Of a DNA stretch of 64,000 bases, positions 17,397 through 27,296 are shown piece after piece. How positions within the stretch are numbered: the stretch's first letter is position 1; the number at the start of each line of letters is the position of its first letter. The notes under the pieces were generated by a model that saw only the letters and a list, made by a program, of their open reading frames with translations, made no database searches and was not told where the DNA came from. A program made the position numbers and the translations under genes. Source of the stretch: Hydrotalea flava (lineage in GTDB: Bacteria > Bacteroidota > Bacteroidia > Chitinophagales > Chitinophagaceae); NCBI RefSeq assembly GCF_001623405.1, contig NZ_LUHG01000041.1, forward strand, positions 62,001 to 126,000, read 5' to 3'.

Positions 17397-19325
17397 ATGA
17401 TTACCCCACAAACCATAGAACAAATTAAAAACCGTATCGATATACTCGATGTAATTGGCGATTATGTAAAACTCAAAAAACGGGGTGCCAATTACTTAGG
17501 TTTATGCCCTTTTCATAATGAAAAAACTCCTTCCTTCACCGTTTCGCCGGTTAAAGAACTGTACAAATGTTTTGGATGTGGTAAAAGCGGCAATACCATT
17601 ACTTTTTTAATGGAACATAACAAATTAAGTTATGTTGAGGCTTTAAAATGGCTGGCAGAAAGATACCATGTACCCATTGAAGAAACCGAGGTAGGTGCCG
17701 AACAGCTTCAACAGCAGCATACTGCAGATAGTCTGTACATCATCAACAGCCATGCTCAGAAGTTTTTTTCAAATGCATTGTTTCATACTGATGAAGGCCG
17801 GCAAATTGCACTGAGTTATTTGTATGAAAGAGATTTTTCCGATGCGATTATCGAAAAGTTTCAGTTGGGATATAATCCTTCCACCAATCATCCACTATCC
17901 AACTATTTAATCAGTTATCAGTTCAATCCCGAACTTTTGTTGAAGTCAGGATTGGTTGTTCGAAGAAATGAATCTGACTGGGTGGATAATTACCGGAACA
18001 GAATCATTTTTCCCATCCACAACAATACCGGAAAAATTATTGGCTTTGGGGCCAGAATTATTGGCAAAAACGATAAAGCACCCAAATACATCAATACACC
18101 TGAAAACGAAATTTACGTTAAAAGCAAAGTACTGTATGGTATTTATTTTGCCCGTCAGGCTATTGATAAGGCTGATGAATGTTTATTGGTGGAAGGATAT
18201 ACAGATGTGATTAGTCTGCATCAGGCAGGTATTGAGAATGTTGTGGCCAGTGGTGGCACTTCCCTCACTATCGATCAATTGCGCAACATTAAAAAATACA
18301 CCAACAACTTAACCATTATTTATGATGGTGATGCTGCCGGTGTTAAAGCAGCGTTAAGAGGATTGGATATGGCGCTGGAAGAAGGCCTGAATGTAAAACT
18401 GGTACTGATTCCGGATAATGAAGACCCCGATAGTTATGTTCGCCAATTGGGATCCGTTGCCTTTAATGAATTTATTGCTGCCAATAAAAAAGATTTTATT
18501 CTTTTTCAATTAGAGTTATTGCTGAAAGAGGCGGGGAATGATGTGGCAAAAAAAAATGCAGTGGTGAATCAAATTGCGGAAAGCCTCAGTAAAATTAATA
18601 AAGCTGAAGATTTTTCTAAACAGCAACATTATATAAAGCAAAGTGCTGCATTACTAAATGTAGATGAGGCAGGTTTATATAACCTGATTAATACCTACAA
18701 AAGAAATGAAATATCAAAAGCAGAAAAGAAAAATAGTTTTGCTGATGCTTCAACCACGTCTACACTGCCATTACAACCCAATACTGCAACCGAAGAAATT
18801 TCGTTGCTGCAACAGGATGAATTACAGGAACGTAATTTACTGCGTGCCTTATTGGAGCATGGTTTAAAGCAATGGGATGAAACCATGACGATGGCTGATT
18901 TTGTTTTTCAGGAAATTGAAAATTTTGAAATTGAAAATGCTTTAATTAACCAAACCATTCAAGAGTACAGGCAGTTATATGAACAGGATAAACAACCCGA
19001 TGCAAAAACATTTTTGTACCATGAAAACAATGCCATCAGGCAGTTGGTAATTACCACCACCGTTTCGCCATTTGAACTGAGCCAGAAATGGGATGAAAAA
19101 ATTGAAGGCCTGAATATTACCAACCGGGATGTAGCACATCAGGATATTTTATTAAGCGTTGATTATTTTAAACTTAGGAAAATAAAAAAAATGTTTGTGC
19201 AAAACCAGAAAGATATGGAAAATGCAAGTATGGAGGAGCAAATACGTTTAATAGAAGTGCACAAGCATTTAAAAGCAATTGAACGGGAACTTACACAGAA
19301 AATAGGTACCGTTATTTTAAAATAA
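17397..19325 (+). CDS. dnaG: DNA primase DnaG
   Basis: A 642-residue primase starting MITPQTIEQIKNRIDILDVI; an upstream in-frame start adds nine atypical residues and is not used. The N-terminal CHC2 zinc ribbon has C37, H40, C58 and C61. The catalytic core follows, with the TOPRIM motif CLLVEGYTDVISL and the acidic YDGDAAG segment. The C-terminal part (about 420-640) is the helical DnaB-interaction domain. It makes RNA primers at the replication fork. The gene is convergent with the CYTH gene, with one base between the stop codons. Confidence 0.96.
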   Translation: MITPQTIEQIKNRIDILDVIGDYVKLKKRGANYLGLCPFHNEKTPSFTVSPVKELYKCFGCGKSGNTITFLMEHNKLSYVEALKWLAERYHVPIEETEVGAEQLQQQHTADSLYIINSHAQKFFSNALFHTDEGRQIALSYLYERDFSDAIIEKFQLGYNPSTNHPLSNYLISYQFNPELLLKSGLVVRRNESDWVDNYRNRIIFPIHNNTGKIIGFGARIIGKNDKAPKYINTPENEIYVKSKVLYGIYFARQAIDKADECLLVEGYTDVISLHQAGIENVVASGGTSLTIDQLRNIKKYTNNLTIIYDGDAAGVKAALRGLDMALEEGLNVKLVLIPDNEDPDSYVRQLGSVAFNEFIAANKKDFILFQLELLLKEAGNDVAKKNAVVNQIAESLSKINKAEDFSKQQHYIKQSAALLNVDEAGLYNLINTYKRNEISKAEKKNSFADASTTSTLPLQPNTATEEISLLQQDELQERNLLRALLEHGLKQWDETMTMADFVFQEIENFEIENALINQTIQEYRQLYEQDKQPDAKTFLYHENNAIRQLVITTTVSPFELSQKWDEKIEGLNITNRDVAHQDILLSVDYFKLRKIKKMFVQNQKDMENASMEEQIRLIEVHKHLKAIERELTQKIGTVILK

Positions 19326-19326
19326 A

Positions 19327-19854
19327 TTATTGCAGATCTATCTCCATCAGCATATCGCTGTAACTATATTGCAATAATTCTTCTTCATGTATATTCAGCG
19401 CATCCATATAAGCAGCACATTGTGCCTGCAATTCCTGTTCTGTTTTTTCGGGATGTAATAAGTTACTGGCTTCTATTTCTACAAAAAAGCCTAAACCAAC
19501 CACTTCATCTATATGAAATTTTACATTTTCAATGAAGAAAATTTTTCTTTTTTTATCAACCACAATTTTTTTACCAATTGCACGGGTTAACATATCTAAC
19601 AGCGTATTACTATCTTTTACCTGTACCAATTGAAAATAAGATGGTTTGGGGCCTGACAGATTGGAGCGTTCATAATAAATAAGATTATTTTCAATATTTC
19701 CCTGACGCAATTTCAATCTGCCGTTTTCAACCTTAAAATAAGTATCTTTCTGAAAGTCAATACCTTTAAAATCAGCACCTGCACTAACTAAAAATGCTTC
19801 CACTTTTTCGGGGTGAAAGCATTTTGCTTTAATTTCTATATTAATAAATGCCAT
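19327..19854 (-). CDS. CYTH domain protein, class IV adenylate cyclase-like
   Basis: A 175-residue single-domain protein of the CYTH triphosphate tunnel family. The N-terminal NIEIKAKC segment supplies the acidic/basic strand of the tunnel, followed by DTYFKVENGRLKLRQGN, YYERSNLSGPK, the VVVDKKRKIF strand and the FHIDEVVGLGFFVEIEA segment, all typical of the CyaB subgroup. Family members hydrolyse inorganic or nucleoside triphosphates or cyclise ATP; the activity here cannot be told from sequence. It begins 3 bp after the YdeI-like gene, so the two are likely co-transcribed. Confidence 0.82.
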   Translation of the reverse strand: MAFINIEIKAKCFHPEKVEAFLVSAGADFKGIDFQKDTYFKVENGRLKLRQGNIENNLIYYERSNLSGPKPSYFQLVQVKDSNTLLDMLTRAIGKKIVVDKKRKIFFIENVKFHIDEVVGLGFFVEIEASNLLHPEKTEQELQAQCAAYMDALNIHEEELLQYSYSDMLMEIDLQ

Positions 19855-19857
19855 AAT

Positions 19858-20547
19858 TTATTTTTCGAGCGGATTTTTCTTACCCGCCATTAATTTTTCA
19901 ATAACAGCTTCCAGCCTGCGCTGTCTGGTATCTTGTTTTTTTGCCCCTTCAATCCAGCTTACATATTCTTTTTGATGAGAAACCGGCAATGCAGCAAAAA
20001 TTTCTTTTGCTTTTTTATGTTTCGTAAAAATTTTTTCTAATTCAACAGGCGGCACAATTAAATTCTTATCAAAATCAATTCTCTTGTTGGTTTCTTTTTT
20101 TGGTTCATTTTCAACCACACCGGTAACAGAAACAACGGTTTCTTCAACCACAACGGCAGAGGCAAGTTTTTTAAACCGCATCGCACTCCATACATGGTCA
20201 ATTTCTATCTGATCAATTGTTTCATACCCTTTATCAGTTAAACAGGCCCAACTGCAATCTCTGTTTAAATCACTTACAATTTTGCTGGTTTGCTTTGGAA
20301 ATGCTATCCAAAGTTTGCTTTCCATGTGTAAAGCTGCAAATACTTCTTTTAAAATAGTATTTAACTGGCAAATATTAATGGCAAAAATGAGTGCAAAATC
20401 AACCTTTTTCGACTTTAATAAAGGTGTAACATTTTTTGCGTAAGATAGCTTAACGAATTGTTTTTCAATGGAAGAAGGCAGTCCTTGTATAAGAATTGCC
20501 CTTTCATTATTTAATTCTAACTTTTCAAATAAACTCTGATTTGACAT
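19858..20547 (-). CDS. DUF3052-like/YdeI (OmdA) two-domain protein
   Basis: A 229-residue protein with two modules. The N-terminal part (about 1-125) resembles DUF3052, with KVDFALIFA and an LWIAFPKQTSKIVSDLNRD segment. The C-terminal part (about 155-229) is the YdeI/OmpD-associated (OmdA) domain, with VPPVELEKIF, FAALPVSHQKEYVSWIEGAKKQDTRQRR and a basic tail. YdeI-type proteins have been linked to bacteriocin and peptide tolerance, but the mechanism is unclear. The two modules are joined by a Glu/Val/Thr-rich linker. It precedes the CYTH gene by 3 bp. Confidence 0.75.
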   Translation of the reverse strand: MSNQSLFEKLELNNERAILIQGLPSSIEKQFVKLSYAKNVTPLLKSKKVDFALIFAINICQLNTILKEVFAALHMESKLWIAFPKQTSKIVSDLNRDCSWACLTDKGYETIDQIEIDHVWSAMRFKKLASAVVVEETVVSVTGVVENEPKKETNKRIDFDKNLIVPPVELEKIFTKHKKAKEIFAALPVSHQKEYVSWIEGAKKQDTRQRRLEAVIEKLMAGKKNPLEK

Positions 20548-20677
20548 GCCTAAAACAAATTTCAGGTGATGTAATTGGGAGATGAACAGGATTGCAAAAT
20601 TAATGAAAATAATCTGTTTTTGCCGATATTTCTAAGAATGAAACTTAAACAGGCAAATATTTACCAATTAATACCGC

Positions 20678-21517
20678 CTATTTGCCTGATACAGGATGAT
20701 AATAAGTTAATGCTCCGGGCATTAAAGCCTCTAATTTTTGAATTCTGTCTGCATCTGCCGGGTGATCGCTCAGGAAAACGGGTGGTTTGGCACCTCCTAA
20801 AGCCTCCATTCTTTTCCAAAATGGTATCGCTTCCCGAGGGTCATATCCTGCCATTGCAGCGAATATGAGGCCATAATGATCGGCCTCATATTCCTGTTTT
20901 CGTGAGTTGGGTAATAAAACACCTACCTGAGCGGTAGGGGCATATACCTGATTAAATAAATTAACTGCTCTTGTATTGGTTGCCAAAGCCACATTTCCGG
21001 CTACTTCAATACCTTGTGCTAAAAGTTGCTGGCTCATTCTTTCACGACCGTGCCCTGCAACCGCATGGGTAATTTCGTGCCCTAAAACAATGGCTAATGC
21101 GGTTTCATTTTGCGTAACCGGTAAAATTCCGGTATATACTACCACTTTTCCACCGGGCATACACCAGGCATTAATTTCTTTACTATCCACCAAATTAAAT
21201 TCCCAATGATAATTTTTCAGTGCGTTGGGTTGTCCATGTTCCGTATAATATTTCTGAATGGCTTCGGCAATTCTATGCCCTACCCTTTGTACCATTTCTG
21301 CATCTTTCGTTGTGGCAGGCACTACTTTGTTAGATGACAAAAATGATTGATATTGTGTAATGGCCAAAGCCTGAACTTCACTTTCAGGCACTAAACTTAA
21401 CTGGCTTCTTCCGGTAATTGAATTACGGCTGCAACCACTAATGATTGAAATAAGCAAAGTTGTACCGGCAATAAAAAAATATTTTTTTGCAGCATCAATA
21501 AAAAGCCTTGTTTTCAT
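20678..21517 (-). CDS. M48 family metallopeptidase, lipoprotein (LoiP/YggG-like)
   Basis: From the ATG at 21517 the protein has 279 residues and a lipoprotein signal ending SIISGCS with the lipidated Cys at 29; a longer frame back to 21559 would bury this signal. The zinc motif HEITH is at 147-151 and the third ligand lies in EYEADHYG. This is an M48 peptidase of the periplasmic LoiP/BepA type, which degrades or chaperones misfolded outer-membrane proteins. The C-terminus ends with PFWKRMEALGG and FLSDHPADADRIQKL, usual for the group. It stands alone on the minus strand with gaps on both sides. Confidence 0.92.
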   Translation of the reverse strand: MKTRLFIDAAKKYFFIAGTTLLISIISGCSRNSITGRSQLSLVPESEVQALAITQYQSFLSSNKVVPATTKDAEMVQRVGHRIAEAIQKYYTEHGQPNALKNYHWEFNLVDSKEINAWCMPGGKVVVYTGILPVTQNETALAIVLGHEITHAVAGHGRERMSQQLLAQGIEVAGNVALATNTRAVNLFNQVYAPTAQVGVLLPNSRKQEYEADHYGLIFAAMAGYDPREAIPFWKRMEALGGAKPPVFLSDHPADADRIQKLEALMPGALTYYHPVSGK

Positions 21518-21707
21518 ATAAACTAAATATTTAACCCGATAATTGGTATAATCTAACAATTACTTTTATTTGAAGTATGTCATTAAAACAAATATAATCA
21601 CTAAAATAATGCCGAAACATACAAATCAGCAGAATTGACAGAAGATAAAGTGCGTTTGTGTAGAAAAAATTGAAAAAGTGGTGAAAGGATGAAGGCAAAC
21701 AAAAGCA

Positions 21708-22355
21708 TTATTCATTCCTTTTTTTTCGCTTGTCTCTGTGTTTCAAGATAGGCACTTTGCTTTCAGTACCTTTAATAATACGCGAAATATTTTTTTGATG
21801 CGTTAAAATAATCATCAGTGCAACAATAACTGCGAATATGCGGTACAAGGTTTCTTTTTCATTAAAAATAAAGAGAATTAAAACCATAAAAGCAACACCT
21901 GCCAGTATGGAACTTAAAGAAACAAAACGAGTTAAATACAATACAATTAAAAACACGCCTACACAACTTACTGCAACAATGGGTTGAATGGCCAATGCCA
22001 TACCAAACAAAGTAGCTACACCTTTCCCTCCTTTAAATCCCGCCCAAATGGGGAAAATATGGCCAAGTACTGCAGCCAATCCTAATCCAATCATTAAATT
22101 GGTACGATGCAATTCATTGGTTAAATATTCAGGGTAAAGTATATAGAGCGAAGTAGCAACAACGCCTTTCAACATATCCATTATCATCACAAAAGTGCCC
22201 CATTTACTGCCCAGCACTCTGTAGGTGTTGGTAGCACCGGCGTTACCGCTGCCATAATCCCGAATATCAATTCCAAAAAAACGTTTACTTACCCAAACTG
22301 ATGTAGGAATAGAACCAATTAAATAGGCTGCTATGATGAGTATGATCTCTTTCAT
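21708..22355 (-). CDS. plsY: Glycerol-3-phosphate acyltransferase PlsY
   Basis: A 215-residue integral membrane protein starting MKEIILIIAAYLIGSIPTSVWV at the ATG at 22355 rather than at a TTG three codons upstream. The three PlsY motifs are present: the SIPTSVWVSK segment, GSGNAGATNTYRVLG and KGGKGVATLFG. It transfers acyl groups from acyl-phosphate to glycerol-3-phosphate, the first step of phospholipid synthesis. There are at least five hydrophobic segments. The C-terminal tail is strongly basic (KHRDKRKKRN). It lies 155 bp after prmA on the same strand. Confidence 0.95.
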   Translation of the reverse strand: MKEIILIIAAYLIGSIPTSVWVSKRFFGIDIRDYGSGNAGATNTYRVLGSKWGTFVMIMDMLKGVVATSLYILYPEYLTNELHRTNLMIGLGLAAVLGHIFPIWAGFKGGKGVATLFGMALAIQPIVAVSCVGVFLIVLYLTRFVSLSSILAGVAFMVLILFIFNEKETLYRIFAVIVALMIILTHQKNISRIIKGTESKVPILKHRDKRKKRNE

Positions 22356-22510
22356 GTGTGTCAATGTATTCTATACTTATTAGTTTCAGTTAAAATATGC
22401 ATTTTATCATAATCATACTTTACAGTAAACTATTGAAATTGGGATGTCAAATATAACCTACCCTACTTAAAAATTCACAAATATTTTATAACGAAAAACA
22501 ACATACAAAA

Positions 22511-23335
22511 TTATGCTTCATATAAAAAAGCTATCCAACCTTCTTTTTCCAATATTGCTTTTTGTTGCCAAGTTGATTTATGTTGAATCATATTCTTTAT
22601 TTCAGGTGCATCAGAAACCAGTAAACCGCTTAATAAAATTAGGCCTTTTGGTGATAAGCAATTGATAAAATAATGTAGGTTATCTAAAATAATGTTTCTG
22701 TTAACATTAGCCAGTATAATATCAAAATTTTGATCAGTTGCGGCATTATTGGCTTGCTGAATGTTGCAATTTTTGGTATGGTTCATCGCAAAGTTTTCAA
22801 CGGCATTTTGAATACTCCATGCATCGCAATCGACGGCATAAACAGAAGATGCGCCCAGTTTCTCTGCTAAAATGGCTAAAATGCCGGTTCCGGTTCCAAA
22901 ATCGAATACCGCTTTTTGGGAAAAATTTATTTGCTGCATTAACTGCATTACCAAAAAGGTAGTGGGATGATGGCCGGTACCAAAACTCATTTTGGGGGTA
23001 ATGATAATTTCATGCTCAACATTCGAAATTGCATCATGAAAACTGGCACGTATCGCTAAAAAATTTTCAAGCACAACCGGTGAAAAATTCGCTTCCCAAT
23101 TGGCATTCCAATTTTGTTCCGGAACTGTTTCAATGGTAAATTGTACGGCATATTGATTTAATAAAGAAGTTAATTGGATTTCATTAAAATTGTTTTCAGC
23201 AATATAGGCCAATAAGCTACCTGCATTTTCTTCAAACCCATCAAAACCAATGGCTTCAAGTTGTGCAATGAGCATTTCAGTTAGTTCAGTATCGGGTAAT
23301 TTTATATTTACTTTTATATAAACCATTGCTAACAT
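22511..23335 (-). CDS. prmA: Ribosomal protein L11 methyltransferase PrmA
   Basis: A 274-residue class I SAM methyltransferase. The N-terminal substrate-recognition domain (about 1-90) precedes the Rossmann domain with MSFGTGHHPTT, the SAM-binding VFDFGTGTGILAI and the catalytic-region motif ILANVNRNII, all PrmA hallmarks. It trimethylates L11 at several positions. Two start codons are possible, 23335 and 23326; the second would begin MVYIKVNIKLPD. It follows pnp on the same strand, separated by the pnp terminator. Confidence 0.93.
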   Translation of the reverse strand: MLAMVYIKVNIKLPDTELTEMLIAQLEAIGFDGFEENAGSLLAYIAENNFNEIQLTSLLNQYAVQFTIETVPEQNWNANWEANFSPVVLENFLAIRASFHDAISNVEHEIIITPKMSFGTGHHPTTFLVMQLMQQINFSQKAVFDFGTGTGILAILAEKLGASSVYAVDCDAWSIQNAVENFAMNHTKNCNIQQANNAATDQNFDIILANVNRNIILDNLHYFINCLSPKGLILLSGLLVSDAPEIKNMIQHKSTWQQKAILEKEGWIAFLYEA

Positions 23336-23345
23336 TTGGTTTTTA

Positions 23346-23381
23346 TTAAAAAAAAACTGCTTACTTCAAAAGTAAACAGCT
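23346..23381 (-). terminator. Intrinsic terminator downstream of pnp
   Basis: On the minus strand a 10-bp stem CTGTTTACTT/AAGTAAGCAG (one G-U pair) with a 3-nt loop is followed by at least eight T. It lies 23 bp after the pnp stop codon and just before prmA. Confidence 0.8.
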
Positions 23382-23403
23382 TTATCCTCCTACTAATTTC
23401 TAA

Positions 23404-25560
23404 TTATTGATTGTTTACATCTTCTGCCTGTTTGTTATTGGCATCAGGCTTGGGCATCAATACTTTACGGCTTAGTTTAAACTTACCGGTTTTGTTATCA
23501 ATTCCAATCAATTTTACTTTTAACTTATCGCCTTCTTTTAAAACACCATCTAAATTTTCTAACCGCTTCCAGCTTATTTCACTAATGTGTAATAATCCTT
23601 CTTTTTTAGGTAAAAATTCTACAAAAGCGCCAAACTCTTTAATGCCTTTTACCACTGCATCATAAACTTCACCTACTTCAGGTACCATCACAATGGCTTT
23701 AATTTTGGCTACAGCTTTCTCCAATCCTTCTTTATTTGCAGAGAATATACTTACCTCGCCGGTATTCCCAACTTCCTCGATATTAATGGTAGTGCCGGTT
23801 TCGCGTTGTAATTCCTGAATAACTTTACCACCAGGGCCAATAATGGCGCCGATAAATTCTTTGTCAACAATTATTTTTTCCATTCTTGGCGTATGCGGTT
23901 TCACTTCAGGACGAGCAGCAGGAATAGTAGCATACATCGCATCCAGAATATGTAACCTTGCAGTTTTAGCCTGATTCAATGCTTCACGCATTAACTCCAT
24001 ACTTAAGCCGTCAATTTTTATATCCATTTGTACACCGCAAATACCATCACGAGTGCCGGTTACTTTAAAATCCATATCGCCCAAATGGTCTTCATCTCCT
24101 AAAATATCGGTAAGAATGGCATATTTGTTATCGCTTGAACGGGTAATTAAACCCATTGCAATACCACTCACATGTTTTGGGATGGGTACACCTGCATCCA
24201 TCAGTGCCAAAGAACCCGCACAAACTGTAGCCATAGATGAGGAGCCATTTGATTCTAAAATATCGCTCACAATACGAGTGGTATAAGGATACTCATTACC
24301 TGGCATCATTTGTTTTAATGAGCGCATGGCTAAATTTCCATGCCCCACTTCTCTTCTACCCGGACCACGCATAGGTTTTACCTCGCCGGTTGAGAATGGA
24401 GGGAAATTATAATGCAAAATAAATTTAGAGTAATCTGATTTAGCCGCACTTTCAATTAACAACTGGTCTAATGGCGTACCCAGTGTTACAGTAGTTAGTG
24501 ATTGCGTTTCGCCACGGGTAAAAAGCGCTGAGCCATGCGGTGAAGGTAAAACATCAACCTCCATTGCAAGCGGGCGAATTTCTGTAAGCTGGCGGCCATC
24601 TAATCTTTTTCTTTCGTCCAGCATCATGTTTCGAACTAGTTCCCATTGCAAATCATCAAAATATTTTTTGGCCAATGCTTTGGTATTATCATCTGCTGTT
24701 TCACCTAATTGTTCAACCAAGGCTTTTTTCAAAATGCTGAATGCCTCTGAACGTTGGTCTTTACTGCTGGCGCTACGGGCAATTTCTAATATTTTTTCTG
24801 CACAAAATGCATGTACTTGTTTTTGAATATTTTCATCCTGTAAAGGTTTAGGATAATCTCTTTTAGCAGTAATTCCCTTTTTATCTCTTAATTGTTTTTG
24901 TGCTTCAATTTGAACACGAATGGCATTATGCGCCAATTCCAACACTTTTACCAAATCTTCTTCCTGACACTCTTTTGCTTCACCTTCCACCATCATCAGG
25001 TTTTTTTCTGTAGCTGCTACAATAAAATCCATATCAGCCTGCTCAATTTCTGTTCTTGTAGGGTTAATGATATAATTACCATTTACTCTGCCCACCCTTA
25101 CTTCAGAGATAATTTCTTTAATTGGAATATCAGAAACAGCCAAGGCTGCAGATGCTGCCAAACAAGCTAAAGCATCAGGCAATACTTCTTTATCTGAAGA
25201 TATGAGGGTGATTAACACCTGCACATCGCATAAATAATCTTCGGGAAATAAGGGTCTTAATGCACGGTCAACCAACCGTGATATTAAAATTTCGTAATCA
25301 CTCAATCTGCCTTCCCTTTTGAAAAAAGAACCGGGAATACGCCCGGCTGAACCAAATTTCTCCTGATAGTCAACACTTAACGGAAAAAAAGACTGCCCTT
25401 CTTTTGGTTCTTTATTGGCAACAACTGTTGCTAACAGGATACAATTACCCTGACGAACGGTAACCGCACCATCTGCCTGACGTGCAAGTTTACCCGTTTC
25501 TATAACCACTTCGGCACCGCCGGGCAAATTAAAGCTTACTTGAATAGGTTGTGATAACAT
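23404..25560 (-). CDS. pnp: Polyribonucleotide nucleotidyltransferase (PNPase)
   Basis: A 718-residue protein with the full PNPase order: first RNase PH domain (about 10-145), helical linker (about 240-320), second RNase PH domain (about 325-550, with FPPFSTGEV and the catalytic-region LTDILGDEDHLGDMDFKV), KH domain (about 560-620, IIGPGGKVIQELQ) and S1 domain (about 628-700). It degrades RNA 3'-5' by phosphorolysis. It lies downstream of rpsO on the same strand, the classical rpsO-pnp order, with an intrinsic terminator between them. The short tail after S1 is Asn/Gln-rich. Confidence 0.97.
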   Translation of the reverse strand: MLSQPIQVSFNLPGGAEVVIETGKLARQADGAVTVRQGNCILLATVVANKEPKEGQSFFPLSVDYQEKFGSAGRIPGSFFKREGRLSDYEILISRLVDRALRPLFPEDYLCDVQVLITLISSDKEVLPDALACLAASAALAVSDIPIKEIISEVRVGRVNGNYIINPTRTEIEQADMDFIVAATEKNLMMVEGEAKECQEEDLVKVLELAHNAIRVQIEAQKQLRDKKGITAKRDYPKPLQDENIQKQVHAFCAEKILEIARSASSKDQRSEAFSILKKALVEQLGETADDNTKALAKKYFDDLQWELVRNMMLDERKRLDGRQLTEIRPLAMEVDVLPSPHGSALFTRGETQSLTTVTLGTPLDQLLIESAAKSDYSKFILHYNFPPFSTGEVKPMRGPGRREVGHGNLAMRSLKQMMPGNEYPYTTRIVSDILESNGSSSMATVCAGSLALMDAGVPIPKHVSGIAMGLITRSSDNKYAILTDILGDEDHLGDMDFKVTGTRDGICGVQMDIKIDGLSMELMREALNQAKTARLHILDAMYATIPAARPEVKPHTPRMEKIIVDKEFIGAIIGPGGKVIQELQRETGTTINIEEVGNTGEVSIFSANKEGLEKAVAKIKAIVMVPEVGEVYDAVVKGIKEFGAFVEFLPKKEGLLHISEISWKRLENLDGVLKEGDKLKVKLIGIDNKTGKFKLSRKVLMPKPDANNKQAEDVNNQ

Positions 25561-25657
25561 AATACGTTGATTTGTATTGAAATTTAGCCGGCCTGTTAAT
25601 ATATGGCATGCAATTAAATTGCAATAGATGAGAAAAAGTAAATGCAGGTAACTGCTT

Positions 25658-25705
25658 TAAAAAAAGCTATTCCCAACCGAATAATTTACAGTCAGGAATA
25701 GCTTT
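25658..25705 (-). terminator. Intrinsic terminator/attenuator between rpsO and pnp
   Basis: On the minus strand AAAGCTATTCC and GGAATAGCTTT form a perfect 11-bp stem around a 21-nt loop and run into seven T, 14 bp after the rpsO stop codon. In E. coli the same interval holds a terminator and RNase III site that balance rpsO and pnp expression. Confidence 0.8.
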
Positions 25706-25719
25706 ATAAACATGTCATT

Positions 25720-25989
25720 TTATTTTCTAAGCCCTAATTTTTCAATTAAAGCCCTGTAACCAGTCAAATTGGTTTTTTGCAAATAAGCCAGTAAACGTTT
25801 TCTTTTACCAACCAGTTGCATTAAACCGCGCTGGGTAGAGTGGTCTTTTTTATTTACCTGCAAATGAGCACTGATTTGAGCAATACGCTCAGTAAGCAAA
25901 GCTATTTGACCTTCAATAGAACCGGTATTGGTTTCTTTTCCGGCAAATTGGGTTAAAATAGTAACTTTTTTTTCTTTTGTGATTGGCAT
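25720..25989 (-). CDS. rpsO: 30S ribosomal protein S15
   Basis: An 89-residue protein matching the size and sequence of S15: GSIEGQIALLTERIAQISAHLQVNKKDHSTQRGLMQLVGKRKRLLAYL contains the conserved DHxxxRGLxxLVxxRRxLL helix that binds 16S rRNA. It is first in the rpsO-pnp unit on the minus strand and is followed by a strong hairpin. Expression may be autoregulated as in other bacteria, but I see no recognisable pseudoknot in the leader. Confidence 0.97.
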   Translation of the reverse strand: MPITKEKKVTILTQFAGKETNTGSIEGQIALLTERIAQISAHLQVNKKDHSTQRGLMQLVGKRKRLLAYLQKTNLTGYRALIEKLGLRK

Positions 25990-26192
25990 CTCAATTTCTT
26001 TTTTGCGTCTTGATTATTTTTTCTGAAATATTATGGCGGCGAAGGTAATAATTATTTTCTAAAATATTAGCAGCCTGTTTTATTTTATTATGTGCTTTGC
26101 ACAAATATATTTGAACATGGGATATTTTAAAGAAAACAAAACCCAAAAACAGACGGAATGATATATTTGCTGCCTAACCTTAACCTGACAAA

Positions 26193-27296
26193 TTGACCAG
26201 GATCTATTTTACAGTTACTAATTCATTAGTGTATGATCAGCGTATGCAACGAATATGCACCTCGCTGGCTAACAATGGTTATGCAGTTACTTTAATTGGC
26301 CGGAAATTAAAAAGTGATCCATTGCCGGAAAAAACGGCTTACCGCAACATCTTGCTAACCTGTTTTTTTTCAAAAACGATCTTATTTTATGCAGAGTACA
26401 ATATTCGGCTGTTTTTTTATTTACTTACCCAAAAAATGGATATCATCTGCGCCATTGATGCAGATACCCTATTGCCCTGCCTATTTTATTCCCGACTTAA
26501 AAAAGTAAAAAGAGTGTATGATGCACATGAATATTTTTCAGAACAAAAAGAAATTGTAATCAGAAAGCGGGTGCAATGGGTATGGCAACGCATTGAAAAA
26601 TGGTGCATTCCGCAATTTAAAAATGGCTATACTGTGAATGAATTGTTGCAAGTAACTTTTCAAAATAAGTTTGGCGTTAACTATACCATCATCAGAAATC
26701 TGCCCATACAACCTGCTGATTATCCATCCAACAATACACCATTGGCAAATACAAAAGTAATTCTTTACCAGGGAGCAGTGAACCATGGCAGATGTTTTGA
26801 AACTTTAATTCCTGCCATGAAGCAGGTGAATGCACAGTTATGGATTATTGGCACCGGAAACTTTTTTGATGCAGCCAAACAACTGATTGAAGCACATCAG
26901 TTAACCCAAAAAGTGATACTAACCGGTGCACTATTGCCGGAAAAGCTCAAGGAAATTACACCCGGCGCGTATTTGGGCTTAACCCTGTTTGAAGCAAATG
27001 GCCTCAATCAAAAACATTCGCTCGCCAACAGGTTTTTTGATTACATCATGGCAGGCATTCCACAAATTTGTGTGAACTTTCCGGCTTATGCTGCCATTCA
27101 ACAAAAATATCCCGTAACATATATGGTAGATGATACCCATGAAGATACTCTGGCAGCAGCAATGAACAAGTTATTGAATGATACTGTTTTGTATAATCAG
27201 TTACAACAACAATGCTATATAGCAAGAAAGGAACTGAATTGGCAAAAAGAAGAAATTAAATTATTATTATTTTGGAAAAACATTTGCATATCATAG
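26193..27296 (+). CDS. Glycosyltransferase, GT4-like (GT-B fold)
   Basis: A 367-residue protein starting at a TTG (MTRIYFTVTNSLVYDQRMQRICTSLANNGYAVTLIG); an in-frame stop lies four codons upstream and the alternative ATG codons fall inside the first conserved strand. The N-terminal half is an acceptor-binding Rossmann domain. The C-terminal half has a donor-binding domain with VILYQGAVNHGRCFETLIPAM, LWIIGTG, and the LANRFFDYIMAGIPQICVNFPAY segment that contacts the nucleotide sugar. The sugar is not predictable. It overlaps the next glycosyltransferase by 25 bp, so both are co-transcribed. Confidence 0.85.
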   Translation: MTRIYFTVTNSLVYDQRMQRICTSLANNGYAVTLIGRKLKSDPLPEKTAYRNILLTCFFSKTILFYAEYNIRLFFYLLTQKMDIICAIDADTLLPCLFYSRLKKVKRVYDAHEYFSEQKEIVIRKRVQWVWQRIEKWCIPQFKNGYTVNELLQVTFQNKFGVNYTIIRNLPIQPADYPSNNTPLANTKVILYQGAVNHGRCFETLIPAMKQVNAQLWIIGTGNFFDAAKQLIEAHQLTQKVILTGALLPEKLKEITPGAYLGLTLFEANGLNQKHSLANRFFDYIMAGIPQICVNFPAYAAIQQKYPVTYMVDDTHEDTLAAAMNKLLNDTVLYNQLQQQCYIARKELNWQKEEIKLLLFWKNICIS

